Source: Stentor roeselii (lineage: Eukaryota > Ciliophora > Heterotrichea > Heterotrichida > Stentoridae). From it: a DNA stretch of 21,771 nt. Location: the NCBI GenBank assembly GCA_006503475.1, contig RSEH01000417.1, forward strand, positions 1-21,771, given 5' to 3'. This document shows, one piece after another, positions 1 through 8,678 of this stretch (its first letter is position 1; every line of letters begins with the position of its first letter). A program made the position numbers and the translations under genes. A model generated the notes under the pieces. That model ran no database searches. It worked only from the letters and a program-made list of their open reading frames with translations, and had not been told where the DNA came from.

Positions 1-7
1 ATTTATA

Positions 8-1989
8 ATGTTTTTTTGGCAGTGTAGGAATGCAGTGTCTTGCTTGAAAGTCATCAGAAAGAGCTTTTCAACAGCTGATGATAGCTTTTTTAATCTTTCA
101 ACTGATCTGAATCCGAATTATCAGAGCTTCGAGGAGGTACTCACAGATAGTCTGATTCATGTAGATAAATCACTTCTGATAAAAGATATTATAAAAGAAA
201 GGGCAGTTCTATTGACTAGGCCAAGGAGATGGGGAAAATCACTTAACATACAGATGATTGAGAGTTTTTTCCAGCCAGATCTTTCACCAGAAGGTATGAT
301 TATAGAAGATAAAGTTAAGAAAGAAAAATTCTCTAAGATGCTCATTGGCCGTGAATTTATGCCCTTCAATCCAATTACGAGAGAAAATAAGGAAACTGCG
401 ATTATTGATTTGCAAGGTACAGTTCCTGTTGTTTCTCTAACGTTTCCTGGCAGTGTGGAAAATTCTGAATTCGGAATAAGAGAAGCATTTAAAGATATAA
501 TCAGGGATATCCTAGAGAGGCATCGTTATTTATTAACATCAAATGCAGTAATTGGAACTTATGGTGAGGAATTATTCAAAAAATTTTTAAACGACAATCG
601 AAATTTAGAGATAACTTATCAAAATATTGTAACAATTCTGGAATTGATAATAATCGCTTTAAATCAGCACCACAATAAAAAGCCGATATTACTAGTTGAC
701 GAATATGATAAGACTTTGCTCTACCTCATGACAAAGAATCCTGATTCATATGAATATGGGCTTGAGATATATAATCAATTCTTTTCCGTCATCAAGAAAA
801 ATAGCCAACTACTTCAGCTATCTATTTTTACTGGTGTCACTCGAATATCCAAAGCAAACCTCTCTTCAATTAACAATATTCGCCATGATTCAGTTTGGAG
901 TACAAAATTCGGAGAACATTTTGGTTTCAGTAATGAAGAACTTGATGCTGTTATTGATAAAGCTCATTCAATTACTCCCAAAAAGTTTGATAAAGAAGAT
1001 GCCAAAAAAAAATCACAGAATTGTACTACGGATATAAAATCAATAATAAAATGATGTTCAATCCATTTGCAGTAATGCACTGTATTTATGCAATCATTTC
1101 TGAAATGAATCGACCTTATAAAAACTATTGGGCGATTTCGGGAAATACTGATATACTTGTTGATGCATTACATAAAGTTCCTACCCGTTCTTATATTGAC
1201 AAACTATTCGAAACAGGTGAAGTAAAGTTCATAGCCAAAGATGGAACTGAAGTAGATAAAATTTCAGTTGATGAACAGGCATTTTTGACAACATTACTGG
1301 ATGCAGGATATTTGACTAAAGCAAATAAAGACAATCATTACAAAATTCCGAATCATGAAGTAAGATGTGAATTCTATGAAAAGTTAAATCCAATATGGGT
1401 CAATAGAGTGAAAGACATTTACTTTAAAAGCATCATTTCCAAAGATAAATTCGAAAATCCAGAAACATTTTTACAAATATTTAAGAATAGAGTTCTTAGT
1501 TTTATAAAAGGGGTAGCAGAACCTGAGGCTCATTTTCAAAATTTAATTTACTTAAGTCTCATCAAAACCAATATGGAAGTAGAACAAAAAAAACTTACAG
1601 AGATGGAATCAAAGGCTAACCTTGTGATTTATCCTTTAAATGATTTAAAAAAACTTGAAGATACTGTTTATATAATTGAAATTAAGTTTAAAAGCAGCAA
1701 AAGTCGAAAAGATGTTTTTAATGAAGGTCTGGTTAAAATATTTGAAAGATACTATGCTGAAAATGAAATGATTAAAAATGAAAATTTGAAAATTGTAGTT
1801 CTGAGGGTTGTGACTTTTGGGTATAGAAAGTCATTAAAGTGGCAGATGTCAATAGTTGAACTAAAATTTGCAAGAGAAAATTTGAAGAAGGCAATTGAGT
1901 TATACAGACCAAAGTTTACGGGCTCTAAAAAATGGAAAAATGCTTTCGAAGATATAGTTGGGTTTTCTTTTAGTAATAAGATAATCTAG
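8..1989 (+). CDS. AAA-ATPase-like / PD-(D/E)XK nuclease family protein, interrupted by a frame change
   Basis: Two reading frames together encode one protein of the prokaryote-type family with an N-terminal AAA-ATPase-like domain and a C-terminal PD-(D/E)XK nuclease domain (Pfam AAA-ATPase_like plus PDDEXK_9). The first frame runs from ATG 8 to TGA 1052-1054. It shows Walker A RPRRWGKS (residues 71-78), Walker B ILLVDEYDK (D231, E232) and the family motif FTGVTRISKANLSSINNI. The second frame, open from 1012 to TAG 1989, picks up exactly where the family continues (YYGYK, then NPFAV) and ends in the nuclease core with EIK (E codon 1678-1680, K codon 1684-1686). The frames join by a -1 step at a nine-A run (1004-1012). 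A 15- or 16-nt intron cannot produce this shift. The frame is open to the window edge, so the true start may lie upstream. The role is unknown; such genes are often mobile or horizontally acquired. It may be a pseudogene, a -1 frameshift gene, or a homopolymer sequencing error. Confidence 0.85.
1004..1012 (+). other. Nine-A run at the frame change of the nuclease gene
   Basis: The upstream frame reads GCC AAA AAA AAA TCA here and soon ends at TGA 1052. Re-reading base 1012 gives ATC ACA GAA and continues the conserved protein in the other frame. The site fits an A AAA AAA slippery heptamer, a one-base loss, or a homopolymer miscall. Confidence 0.75.
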
Positions 1990-2216
1990 TTTAGGAATTT
2001 ATATAAGTTTTAAATCTCTTTGGTCTAGTTAATAGAATCGTTTTTCTTGTGAATTTCCTTTATAAGAAGTAATTTATTCATGTGCATAAAATTCTCTTCA
2101 ATAATTTCAATAAATATCTGAATTATTTTCGAGAGAAACTAAACAAACATCTCCAACATAAAACAAACCTAATCCTCCCAAATTCCTTAAACATCCAAAA
2201 CAAAAAAATACGATAA
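1990..2216. other. Intergenic region with C/A-rich leader
   Basis: No gene is seen in these 227 bases. The first 28 or so bases after the nuclease stop resemble, with mismatches, the sequence after the stop of the second copy at the right edge. The last 76 bases before the coiled-coil gene (2141-2216) are strongly skewed: by hand count 21 C and 1 G. They probably hold the promoter and 5' leader of that gene. Confidence 0.6.
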
Positions 2217-5200
2217 ATGTCTGAAAAAGGAGCTAAAAGTAAATCAGTATCAAAGAAAAAAGTAATAAAAACTCAGAAACCCTGGGATGACCGATTCTGG
2301 ATCTCCGACAAGCCAGTCGACGAGAGTTACTTCGAAAAGATGCGTAATCCAAACCTAGGCCGTGTGAAAGAAGAAGAAAAATACGCTCGTAACCGAAATC
2401 CTGGAAAAAACCCAGAATTTTCACTGATCGAGAAGCAAAAGCGTAACGACAAGTCCGCTGAATTGAAAGGTCCTCCAGTGATGATAACGATGGAGACTCT
2501 AAATGACCTGAAGTTAAAACTAGATGAAGAATGGGAAAAGCAAGGAATTCCTCATTATTTCAGAGAAACCTTCAGAACCACTGTTTATTCCTTGTCAAGG
2601 CACAAGGCAGTCGCTATCATTTCCCGGGAACTCGAAGAACTGAAAAGAAAAAAAAGTACTGTGCACCTTGCAATGGAAGCCGTGAAAGCAAGAGAAGAAG
2701 GACTGAAAAACATCAAAGAAATGTTAGAATATTTTTCAAGATCTTCTGGATGGGAAAATGAAGAAAGTCTTTGCCAAGAAGTGATTGAGTTGTTGAATGC
2801 TTATCGGATTTTAACTTTAAATGCTGTGGAAAGCATCATCAAGTGGAAGGAGCAGCTGGTTTATGCTCTTATCTTGAATAAACATGACAGCATCGGCAAG
2901 CATAAGACTCTTGTCTTTGAATGGGCAGGGGAAAACTACATCCATAAGATGAGGACTGACTTGAACTTTTTATTTTCTTCTGACTTTCGAAAGATTTTTA
3001 CTTTTGAGAATGAAAAAGACCCTCTGCTTATTTTTCCCTCGAAACTTCCTGAAAAAAAAGGACCTAAACCGAATGAAAATACGAAAATTCTCAACATTCC
3101 TGCAATGTTGCAGAAACGAGTCAAACTCGCTCATAACTACATCATGGACGAAGACATTGAAGAACAGCTTAAAACTGTTCAAGTCGACCACAAGACCAAC
3201 AAAAAAGCAGCTCAAAAAATCACTGAAGAACTTATCGACTCATACGCTGAAGGTGTTATAAAAAATATCGCAGAAGATACACATAAAGAAGCAAAACAAA
3301 AGCAAAATGAAGAAACGGCGAATAACCTCAGAAATGCTCTTATCGAGGAAATAATAGCGAAGGACTTTAAAGATATCTGTAAACTTGCATATGCAGAAGC
3401 CACTGAACCTCATATCAAAAAGTTCTCTGAAGGTATCATCGATGTACTACTTGAAAAAGAAATCAACAGGACTGTTGAAGCTGTTGCTAAAGAAGAACTT
3501 CAAAATGCGAAAGTCCAGCAAAAGGAACAAGCGAGAAATGAAGTAAAAAATAAGAAAGAAAAAGATGCTGCTGCTAAAAAAAGAAGGGAAGAAGAACTCG
3601 CTCTTGAAAGAAAACTTGCTAAAGAAAGGGAAGAAAATGAAAAAAGACGGAAAGTTGAGGAACTTGCCAAGAAGATGAAAGATGAGGAAAATAATAACCT
3701 TGCTAGAGAAATATTGGAAAGTTTGTTGAAAGAAATTCATGTTGATATTGAAATCATCGTCAGCTTCTTGTATAAAGAGCTTCTTGATGAGAGAAACTTG
3801 AAGAATAAAGAAAAAGAGATGAAAGACTTGGAAGATGCTCGAAGGAGAGAAGAAATGAAAAATCTTGAAGAAGCTAAGAAAAAGGAAGAAATGGAAAGAT
3901 TGGCTCAAGCTAAAAGACTTGAAGAATTGAAGAAAAAAGAAGAAGCTGAAAAAATCGCTGAAGAAAAAAGATCTCAAGAAATGAAGAAAAAAGAAGAAGT
4001 CGAAAAAATGACTGAAGAAAAAAAAAATCAAGAAATGAAGAAAAAAGAAGAAGCTGAAAAAATCGCTGAAGAAAAAAGAATTCAAGACTTAAAGAAAAAA
4101 GAAGAAATCGACAAACAAACAGAACTTAAAAAACTCCAGGACTTGAAAATGAAAGAAGAACAAGACCGACTAAATGAACTCAAAAGACTCGAAGATCAAA
4201 AAAAAAAAGAAGAACTCGAAGAAGCCAAACGAAAAGCTGATCAAAAACGTCAACAAGAAGAACAACTTCGCAGTGTAAAAGCCGAGCAGTTGATGAACAG
4301 TCAAATCGCCGAAAACATTCTAAGAATCATGATCGACGACGAAATCAAATCATTAAACCTCAGTCTTCTAGCAGAAGAAGAAATAAAAAAAGAAATCGAC
4401 AGAAAACGCCAATCTTTAAGAAATGAAGAAGAAAAGGCTCAGTTGGCAAGAAAAGAAAAAGATTTCGAGAATCAGAAGCTTTCTGAACAGATTTATAATG
4501 ATATTGTTGATAAACTACTTGAAAAAATGACTCTTGATAAACTTGCGGATAAGATGGTTGAAAGGGTTGGGTCTTTTAGAAACTCGATTACTATCAATAC
4601 AGGTATTCTTAAAAATACAACTTTTGACCCTGATGATTATGCTGCTGATGAATTCACTCCTGGGGAACATTCTCCTAGAGAAGTTTTCGAACCTTCTCCG
4701 ATTAATTCTAGGAGAGAAGATAGTCCTTTTAAAATAGATGAACTTAAGTATGAGTTCGCCAAGGCTAGTGAGTTTTCGAATGTTAGTGACTTGGTTTGGG
4801 TGCCTTTTAAGATTAGTGAACATAGTCTTGAGTATATTTTTCATGAATACCAAGCTAATATCGCTATTCCATTCACTAAAGTCATGCCAACAGTAAAACA
4901 GCTTCTAAAAGAAACCTACAAAGGAATCGACCCCTGCTGGTACTGGGGTTTAAAATCAAACAAAATATTAGGAGCATTGATATTTTCTCTAGATTTTATG
5001 ACAGACGAGCGTAAAATAATAGTTCACCATTTATCCTGCATAAACGGTGACTTAATGGAGCCATTCATCCAAGCAGCTTCTGAATATTTATTTGAAATTG
5101 ACAGTTGTCAAGAGATCAGAATCAACATGGTAATTCCATTAGGCACTGAACTTCCAAGAGAAATAAAAAAATCATTCAATTCTTTAAAGTTCAAATGGAA

Positions 5201-6233
5201 AGCTTCTGCTGACAGCGGAATTCAAGGATGTGAAATGAACGTCATGGGAAAATTCCGAGAATCCTCAGTTCTTCCTCAATCCCGCAAAAGTGAACTTAAC
5301 AACTTTTCATTAAAATCTGGATGTTTAATCGAGCCGACCTTATCAGGCGTTAACTCAAATAACAAGACAGATGAAGAAATGATTCACTTTGGAAATAGAC
5401 AATGTCAAATCAACAGTGTTCTAAATTTATTCGGAAAATTAGATAAAAGTGGAATAAGTCTTACTCAAAATCATCATAATCGCCTACAAGAAGAAGTTTC
5501 AGGTATTCTAGAAATAATCAACTCAACTGATAGTTTCAACTTTCCAAACATCGTATCACTAGTCTCAGAAAATCCATCAGCCGCTTCAGACTTCTTAAAA
5601 AAGTTCAACTTTTTAGATTTCACAACCACCCAAAAGTCATCAATTTCAGTTCTCGAGTTAAAATTCAAGTTCATTTCATTCACATCAATAAAGCATCAAG
5701 TTGAAGACTCCCTTTTCAAATTCATGCGTTTTAAATCTCCAGATATTCAAGTAGGAAGCGAGTTCCACATATTCAACATTCCAACAAGTCAACAAAACAT
5801 TCGAGCAGTCTTCATTTCTTTCGAAGGTTTAAAAGAAGAGCTAGAAACAGACCTTCGCCGTGAAAAGACAGATTTATTCTACAAGGTCGAAAACTTATTA
5901 AAAAGTGTGAGTTACTCTCAAAGTGATTCAACAGCATTTTCCGTGCCTTCCTTCAGTAAAAAGGCGAGCTGGATTATAAACTGGATGCAAGGCTACGAAA
6001 TTCCTCCTCAACGCGATGAAAAAGTCTCGCAATTTATCAAGAAAAGCTTTGAAACTATTCGAATCAATGCTGAAGTCGCGGAACCTGCAGCAGGAACACT
6101 TGAAGTTGAAAAAGGTTTTTTATTTGACCATAGTTTCATCTTCTGCTTGACCCATACAGGGCTTGACAGGGTGTTAGACATGCCGCTTTTCGTTTGTCTA
6201 GTCGAAAAGAAAGACTGGGTGTTAGCTAATTAG
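2217..6233 (+). CDS. Large coiled-coil protein with GNAT-like and degenerate serpin-like C-terminal domains
   Basis: This 1338-residue protein matches no named gene I can recall. Residues 1-240 are basic, then helical. Residues about 330-830 are Lys/Glu-rich coiled coil with six 18-residue repeats (570-677) and several inserted helical segments without charge runs. Residues about 860-1012 resemble a GNAT acetyltransferase fold (GALIFSLD, then KIIVHHLSCI, then EIRINM). From about 1045 the sequence follows the second half of a serpin: FSVPSFSKKASW (1241 on), a hinge-like RINAEVAEPAAGT (to 1294), then FDHSFIF (1303-1309) and a terminal hydrophobic strand. The reactive loop is about seven residues too short for an inhibitor. 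There is no signal peptide or membrane segment. It is probably a cytoskeletal or ciliary structural protein (inference). ATG 2217 is the first ATG after a C/A-rich leader. Its TAG stop overlaps the stop of the opposite UBE2S gene. Confidence 0.85.
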   Translation: MSEKGAKSKSVSKKKVIKTQKPWDDRFWISDKPVDESYFEKMRNPNLGRVKEEEKYARNRNPGKNPEFSLIEKQKRNDKSAELKGPPVMITMETLNDLKLKLDEEWEKQGIPHYFRETFRTTVYSLSRHKAVAIISRELEELKRKKSTVHLAMEAVKAREEGLKNIKEMLEYFSRSSGWENEESLCQEVIELLNAYRILTLNAVESIIKWKEQLVYALILNKHDSIGKHKTLVFEWAGENYIHKMRTDLNFLFSSDFRKIFTFENEKDPLLIFPSKLPEKKGPKPNENTKILNIPAMLQKRVKLAHNYIMDEDIEEQLKTVQVDHKTNKKAAQKITEELIDSYAEGVIKNIAEDTHKEAKQKQNEETANNLRNALIEEIIAKDFKDICKLAYAEATEPHIKKFSEGIIDVLLEKEINRTVEAVAKEELQNAKVQQKEQARNEVKNKKEKDAAAKKRREEELALERKLAKEREENEKRRKVEELAKKMKDEENNNLAREILESLLKEIHVDIEIIVSFLYKELLDERNLKNKEKEMKDLEDARRREEMKNLEEAKKKEEMERLAQAKRLEELKKKEEAEKIAEEKRSQEMKKKEEVEKMTEEKKNQEMKKKEEAEKIAEEKRIQDLKKKEEIDKQTELKKLQDLKMKEEQDRLNELKRLEDQKKKEELEEAKRKADQKRQQEEQLRSVKAEQLMNSQIAENILRIMIDDEIKSLNLSLLAEEEIKKEIDRKRQSLRNEEEKAQLARKEKDFENQKLSEQIYNDIVDKLLEKMTLDKLADKMVERVGSFRNSITINTGILKNTTFDPDDYAADEFTPGEHSPREVFEPSPINSRREDSPFKIDELKYEFAKASEFSNVSDLVWVPFKISEHSLEYIFHEYQANIAIPFTKVMPTVKQLLKETYKGIDPCWYWGLKSNKILGALIFSLDFMTDERKIIVHHLSCINGDLMEPFIQAASEYLFEIDSCQEIRINMVIPLGTELPREIKKSFNSLKFKWKASADSGIQGCEMNVMGKFRESSVLPQSRKSELNNFSLKSGCLIEPTLSGVNSNNKTDEEMIHFGNRQCQINSVLNLFGKLDKSGISLTQNHHNRLQEEVSGILEIINSTDSFNFPNIVSLVSENPSAASDFLKKFNFLDFTTTQKSSISVLELKFKFISFTSIKHQVEDSLFKFMRFKSPDIQVGSEFHIFNIPTSQQNIRAVFISFEGLKEELETDLRREKTDLFYKVENLLKSVSYSQSDSTAFSVPSFSKKASWIINWMQGYEIPPQRDEKVSQFIKKSFETIRINAEVAEPAAGTLEVEKGFLFDHSFIFCLTHTGLDRVLDMPLFVCLVEKKDWVLAN
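3924..4247 (+). repeat. Six 54-bp tandem units coding 18-residue repeats
   Basis: Six in-phase units of 54 bp encode variants of ELKKKEEAEKIAEEKRSQ. Units one (3924-3977) and three (4032-4085) are nearly identical in DNA, which points to recent duplication or gene conversion. A more diverged unit lies just upstream (3870-3923). The repeats extend a charged single helix or coiled coil. Confidence 0.85.
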
Positions 6234-6772
6234 TTTCTTCTAAGCCACTTCTTCAGTTTTTCAATGTGAGTCTGTGCTCGCTTCGCTGGGGAAAAAACTT
6301 GCTTCGGCATCGCGTTGATTGAGGTGTATAGTTGAGCGTGTTTGAAGTACATGTTGTAGTTTTCCATGAACATTCGCCCGGCTTCCTCGTTTAAAGCAGA
6401 GTCCGGAAAGGGCTGTATCAAAAGACATCGAATCACGTTGAAAATATTTGAAAGTGACCAGTTTTTTGAATTCCAGTCTTTTTTCAAGGTATTGACACAA
6501 ATTTCTCCACCGTTTGAAATGTTTGGATGGAAAATTTTAGTCAAAAAGTATCCTTTTGGAGGTGTTGTTGGGAAATCTGCTGGAAACTCCAGTTTGCATT
6601 TAAATATCCCGCCGTGATAAGGAGTGCCTTCGGGACCTGTTATTTCGACTTGGAAATCTAAGAAGTTCTCTTCGTTCATTATCAACTTGATGCCCTCGAA
6701 GGACTCTTGGCCTAATCGACTGATCTGCTTTGTAAGCATGTTTAAAACACGAGGGTTCAAGTCGATGTCCAT
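6230..6772 (-). CDS. UBE2S: Ubiquitin-conjugating enzyme E2, UBE2S type
   Basis: This 180-residue E2 carries ubiquitin on a cysteine and passes it to substrates or ubiquitin chains. The UBC fold is complete: GPEGTPYHGG, PPKGYFLTKIFHPN (HPN at 82-84), and ICVNTLKKDW with catalytic Cys92. The stretch PKGYFLTKIFHPN...GEICVN...SALNEEAGR is characteristic of UBE2S (E2-EPF), the K11-chain E2 that works with the anaphase-promoting complex in animals. The protein ends KKWLRRN, resembling the LRRL tail that human UBE2S uses to dock on APC/C. ATG 6772 is the only in-frame ATG upstream of the fold. The TAA stop (6232-6230) shares bases with the TAG of the convergent coiled-coil gene, and the start lies 13 nt from the start of the divergent K+ channel gene. 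The family call is firm; the APC/C role is inferred. Confidence 0.93.
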   Translation of the reverse strand: MDIDLNPRVLNMLTKQISRLGQESFEGIKLIMNEENFLDFQVEITGPEGTPYHGGIFKCKLEFPADFPTTPPKGYFLTKIFHPNISNGGEICVNTLKKDWNSKNWSLSNIFNVIRCLLIQPFPDSALNEEAGRMFMENYNMYFKHAQLYTSINAMPKQVFSPAKRAQTHIEKLKKWLRRN

Positions 6773-6785
6773 TATAAACTTTAAT
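6773..6785. promoter_or_regulatory. 13-nt head-to-head spacer with TATAAA
   Basis: Only TATAAACTTTAAT separates the UBE2S ATG (minus strand) from the best channel ATG (plus strand). It contains TATAAA. Promoter elements of each gene must lie in this spacer or inside the neighbour's coding sequence. An alternative channel ATG at 6765 would make the two genes overlap. Confidence 0.5.
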
Positions 6786-8678
6786 ATGTTCGAGAGCTTT
6801 AGGGTTAAAACTATTTCCAATCAGAAGGATTCGGCTTTGGAAAGGAAAAGTCTTAGTGGGTCCAGCTGGCAGAATATCGCTTTTACTTATGATCCTGAAC
6901 CTGCTGGAGATACTTTGAAGTTTAGGCAGGATCCTTTGTATCGATCTGTTAAATTCATTATTTTTCCGGATGATACTTTTAAGATTGTTTGGGACTTGGT
7001 AGTTCTCTGGTAATTTCTAATAAGCCTAGTGCTCTACTCAGTTATTCTCGTCCCCTACCGAGTCTCATTCGTTGAAAGCAATTCAAAATCCTGGAACATA
7101 TTCGAGTTAACCATCGACCTTCTATTCATAGTCGACGTCCTAATAAACTGTTTTTCCGCTCAGATAAAAGAAGAAGTCTTAATAACCGATTTGCGTTTGA
7201 TTCTAAAAAACTACTTAAAAACCTGGATGTTATTCGACCTTCTCTCCGCAATTCCATTTTCATTCATCCTAAGCAGTACAAAAGCCAGCAGTATGGCGAA
7301 ACTTGCGAAGATTCCCCGAATAAACCGTTGTTTTCGGTTCTCAAAAATGATCCAAGGTTCAAATTTGATTGAAAAATTGTACTCGTTTAAATGTTTCAGG
7401 TGCTTTTTCGATATTTCACTTCGAGGAAAGCGAATTTTGTACTTTTCTCTGGCGTTTTGCATGGTTTGTCATTTGTTGACTTGCCTTTGGCATTTTATTT
7501 CGAAGTTGAACCAGGAAAGGAACTGGGTGATTAAATACGATTTTTTGGATAAAAGTGAAAGTGAGTTGTATATGGCCAGTCTTTATTGGGTGATTACGAC
7601 TTTGGCTACTGTTGGGTATGGCGATATTACTCCTGATAATAGTATTGAAAGAGGGTTTTGCATTTGTGTTATGCTTTTAGGAGTGTTTTTTTATTCTTAT
7701 ACTGTCGGAATTATTACTAGTATTATGGCTGATATGGATAGGATGAGGTCACAACTTGATAATAAAATGTTTATTCTTCAAGATATCACTCGCATGTTTA
7801 ATATTGATAAAGAATTTGAAAAGAGGATTAGGAAGAACTTGAAACTTAATACTTCGTCGAATCATACTGATTATACTGAGTTCTTGAAGTGCTTGCCAAG
7901 AAGAATGGCCCTTCAACTAAACTTCATAATAAACAAGAAACTCGTTGAAAAAGGAAACAAGTTCTTCGAAAAGAAACCCTTAGCCTTTATTTCCCAGATC
8001 TTAGAAAACCTAAGATCAGTAAAACTTCCAGCAAAAGAAATAATTTTCTTAAAAGGTTTCATAAGCAGCGAGATTTATTTCATAAGCAAAGGCCACGTGA
8101 GCATCTACAACATTTTCGACAACACAGAAGTATCTCTCTTAACTCTGGTCGAAACCGAGTACTTTGGCGATGTCGGAGTCATGCTCGGCGAGCCTCGATC
8201 AGTATCAGCAAAGACTTTAAAATACTCAGAACTTCTTATTTTAACTAAAGAAGACCTTTTCGATGCACTTAGAGGATTTGAAGAGTTAAAAGAAGAAATG
8301 ATTAATGAAGCGAAAAAGAAAAGAATGGAATTTTCTGTGAAATTTGAAAAGTTTTCTCGAGAATTTCAACTTAATAGAGAACTTGTCCATGGTTTTCCTG
8401 GTAATGGAAGAAATCGTTTTGATCTTGATGAGATGGATCTGGATGAAGAGGATAAGTTTGAAACGTTGGAAGTTAATGAAAGTCTTTCAAATGTTAATGA
8501 AGTTATGAGAATTAAAACTGAGGAAAAATTGTCGACTATTAGAAATGTTTTGTCGAAAAAAACTCTGAAGATGATTGACCCGGGTATTGATATTGTTACT
8601 TTGAAGGAGAAGGTACAGGTGATTGAGGATGAAATTTTAAATTTAATGGTTAAGTATCAACTTACATGTGATGTGTAA
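6786..8678 (+). CDS. Six-TM voltage-gated K+ channel with cyclic-nucleotide-binding domain (EAG/HCN/CNG superfamily), spliced
   Basis: The coding parts are 6786-7009 and 7025-8678 (625 residues) after removal of a 15-nt intron. The intron lies in the first membrane segment; splicing creates VLCLVLYSVILVPYR, matching the S1 region of EAG-type channels. Segments S1-S6 follow, with a weakly charged S4 (KIPRINRCFRFSK) and selectivity filter TVGYGD at 270-275, which predicts K+ selectivity. A C-linker leads to a cNMP-binding fold beginning near residue 410, with phosphate-cassette-like FGD (455-457) and EPRSVSA (R466), so ligand binding is possible. A Glu/Asp-rich and coiled tail follows. ATG 6786 avoids overlap with UBE2S; 6765 is an alternative start. 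It belongs to the same superfamily as the channel at 18306-20171, which has no intron at this site. Confidence 0.92.
7010..7024 (+). other. 15-nt spliceosomal-type intron
   Basis: GTAATTTCTAATAAG begins GTA and ends AG. Unspliced, it puts TAA in frame at 7011. Removing it joins TG to C, giving a Cys codon, and restores a continuous channel S1 helix. Its length matches heterotrich introns. It is the only intron I can support in the window. Confidence 0.92.

Noticed and set aside
985-1030. A tiny intron as the cause of the nuclease-gene frame change
   Set aside because: The shift needs removal of a length equal to 2 modulo 3; 15- and 16-nt introns do not fit, and no GTA...AG of suitable length spans the site.
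1021-1989. The second nuclease frame as an independent gene
   Set aside because: It has no ATG before the conserved YYGYK motif, which in this family directly continues the ATPase domain encoded by the first frame.
3447-4085. 212-codon minus-strand frame rich in Phe and Ser
   Set aside because: It is the antisense of the Lys/Glu coiled-coil repeats (AAA/GAA read backwards as TTT/TTC) and has no homology or sensible composition.
6624-6785. Extension of the first K+ channel upstream into the UBE2S gene
   Set aside because: The frame is open there only as antisense of UBE2S; ATG 6786 gives a normal channel N-terminus without overlap.
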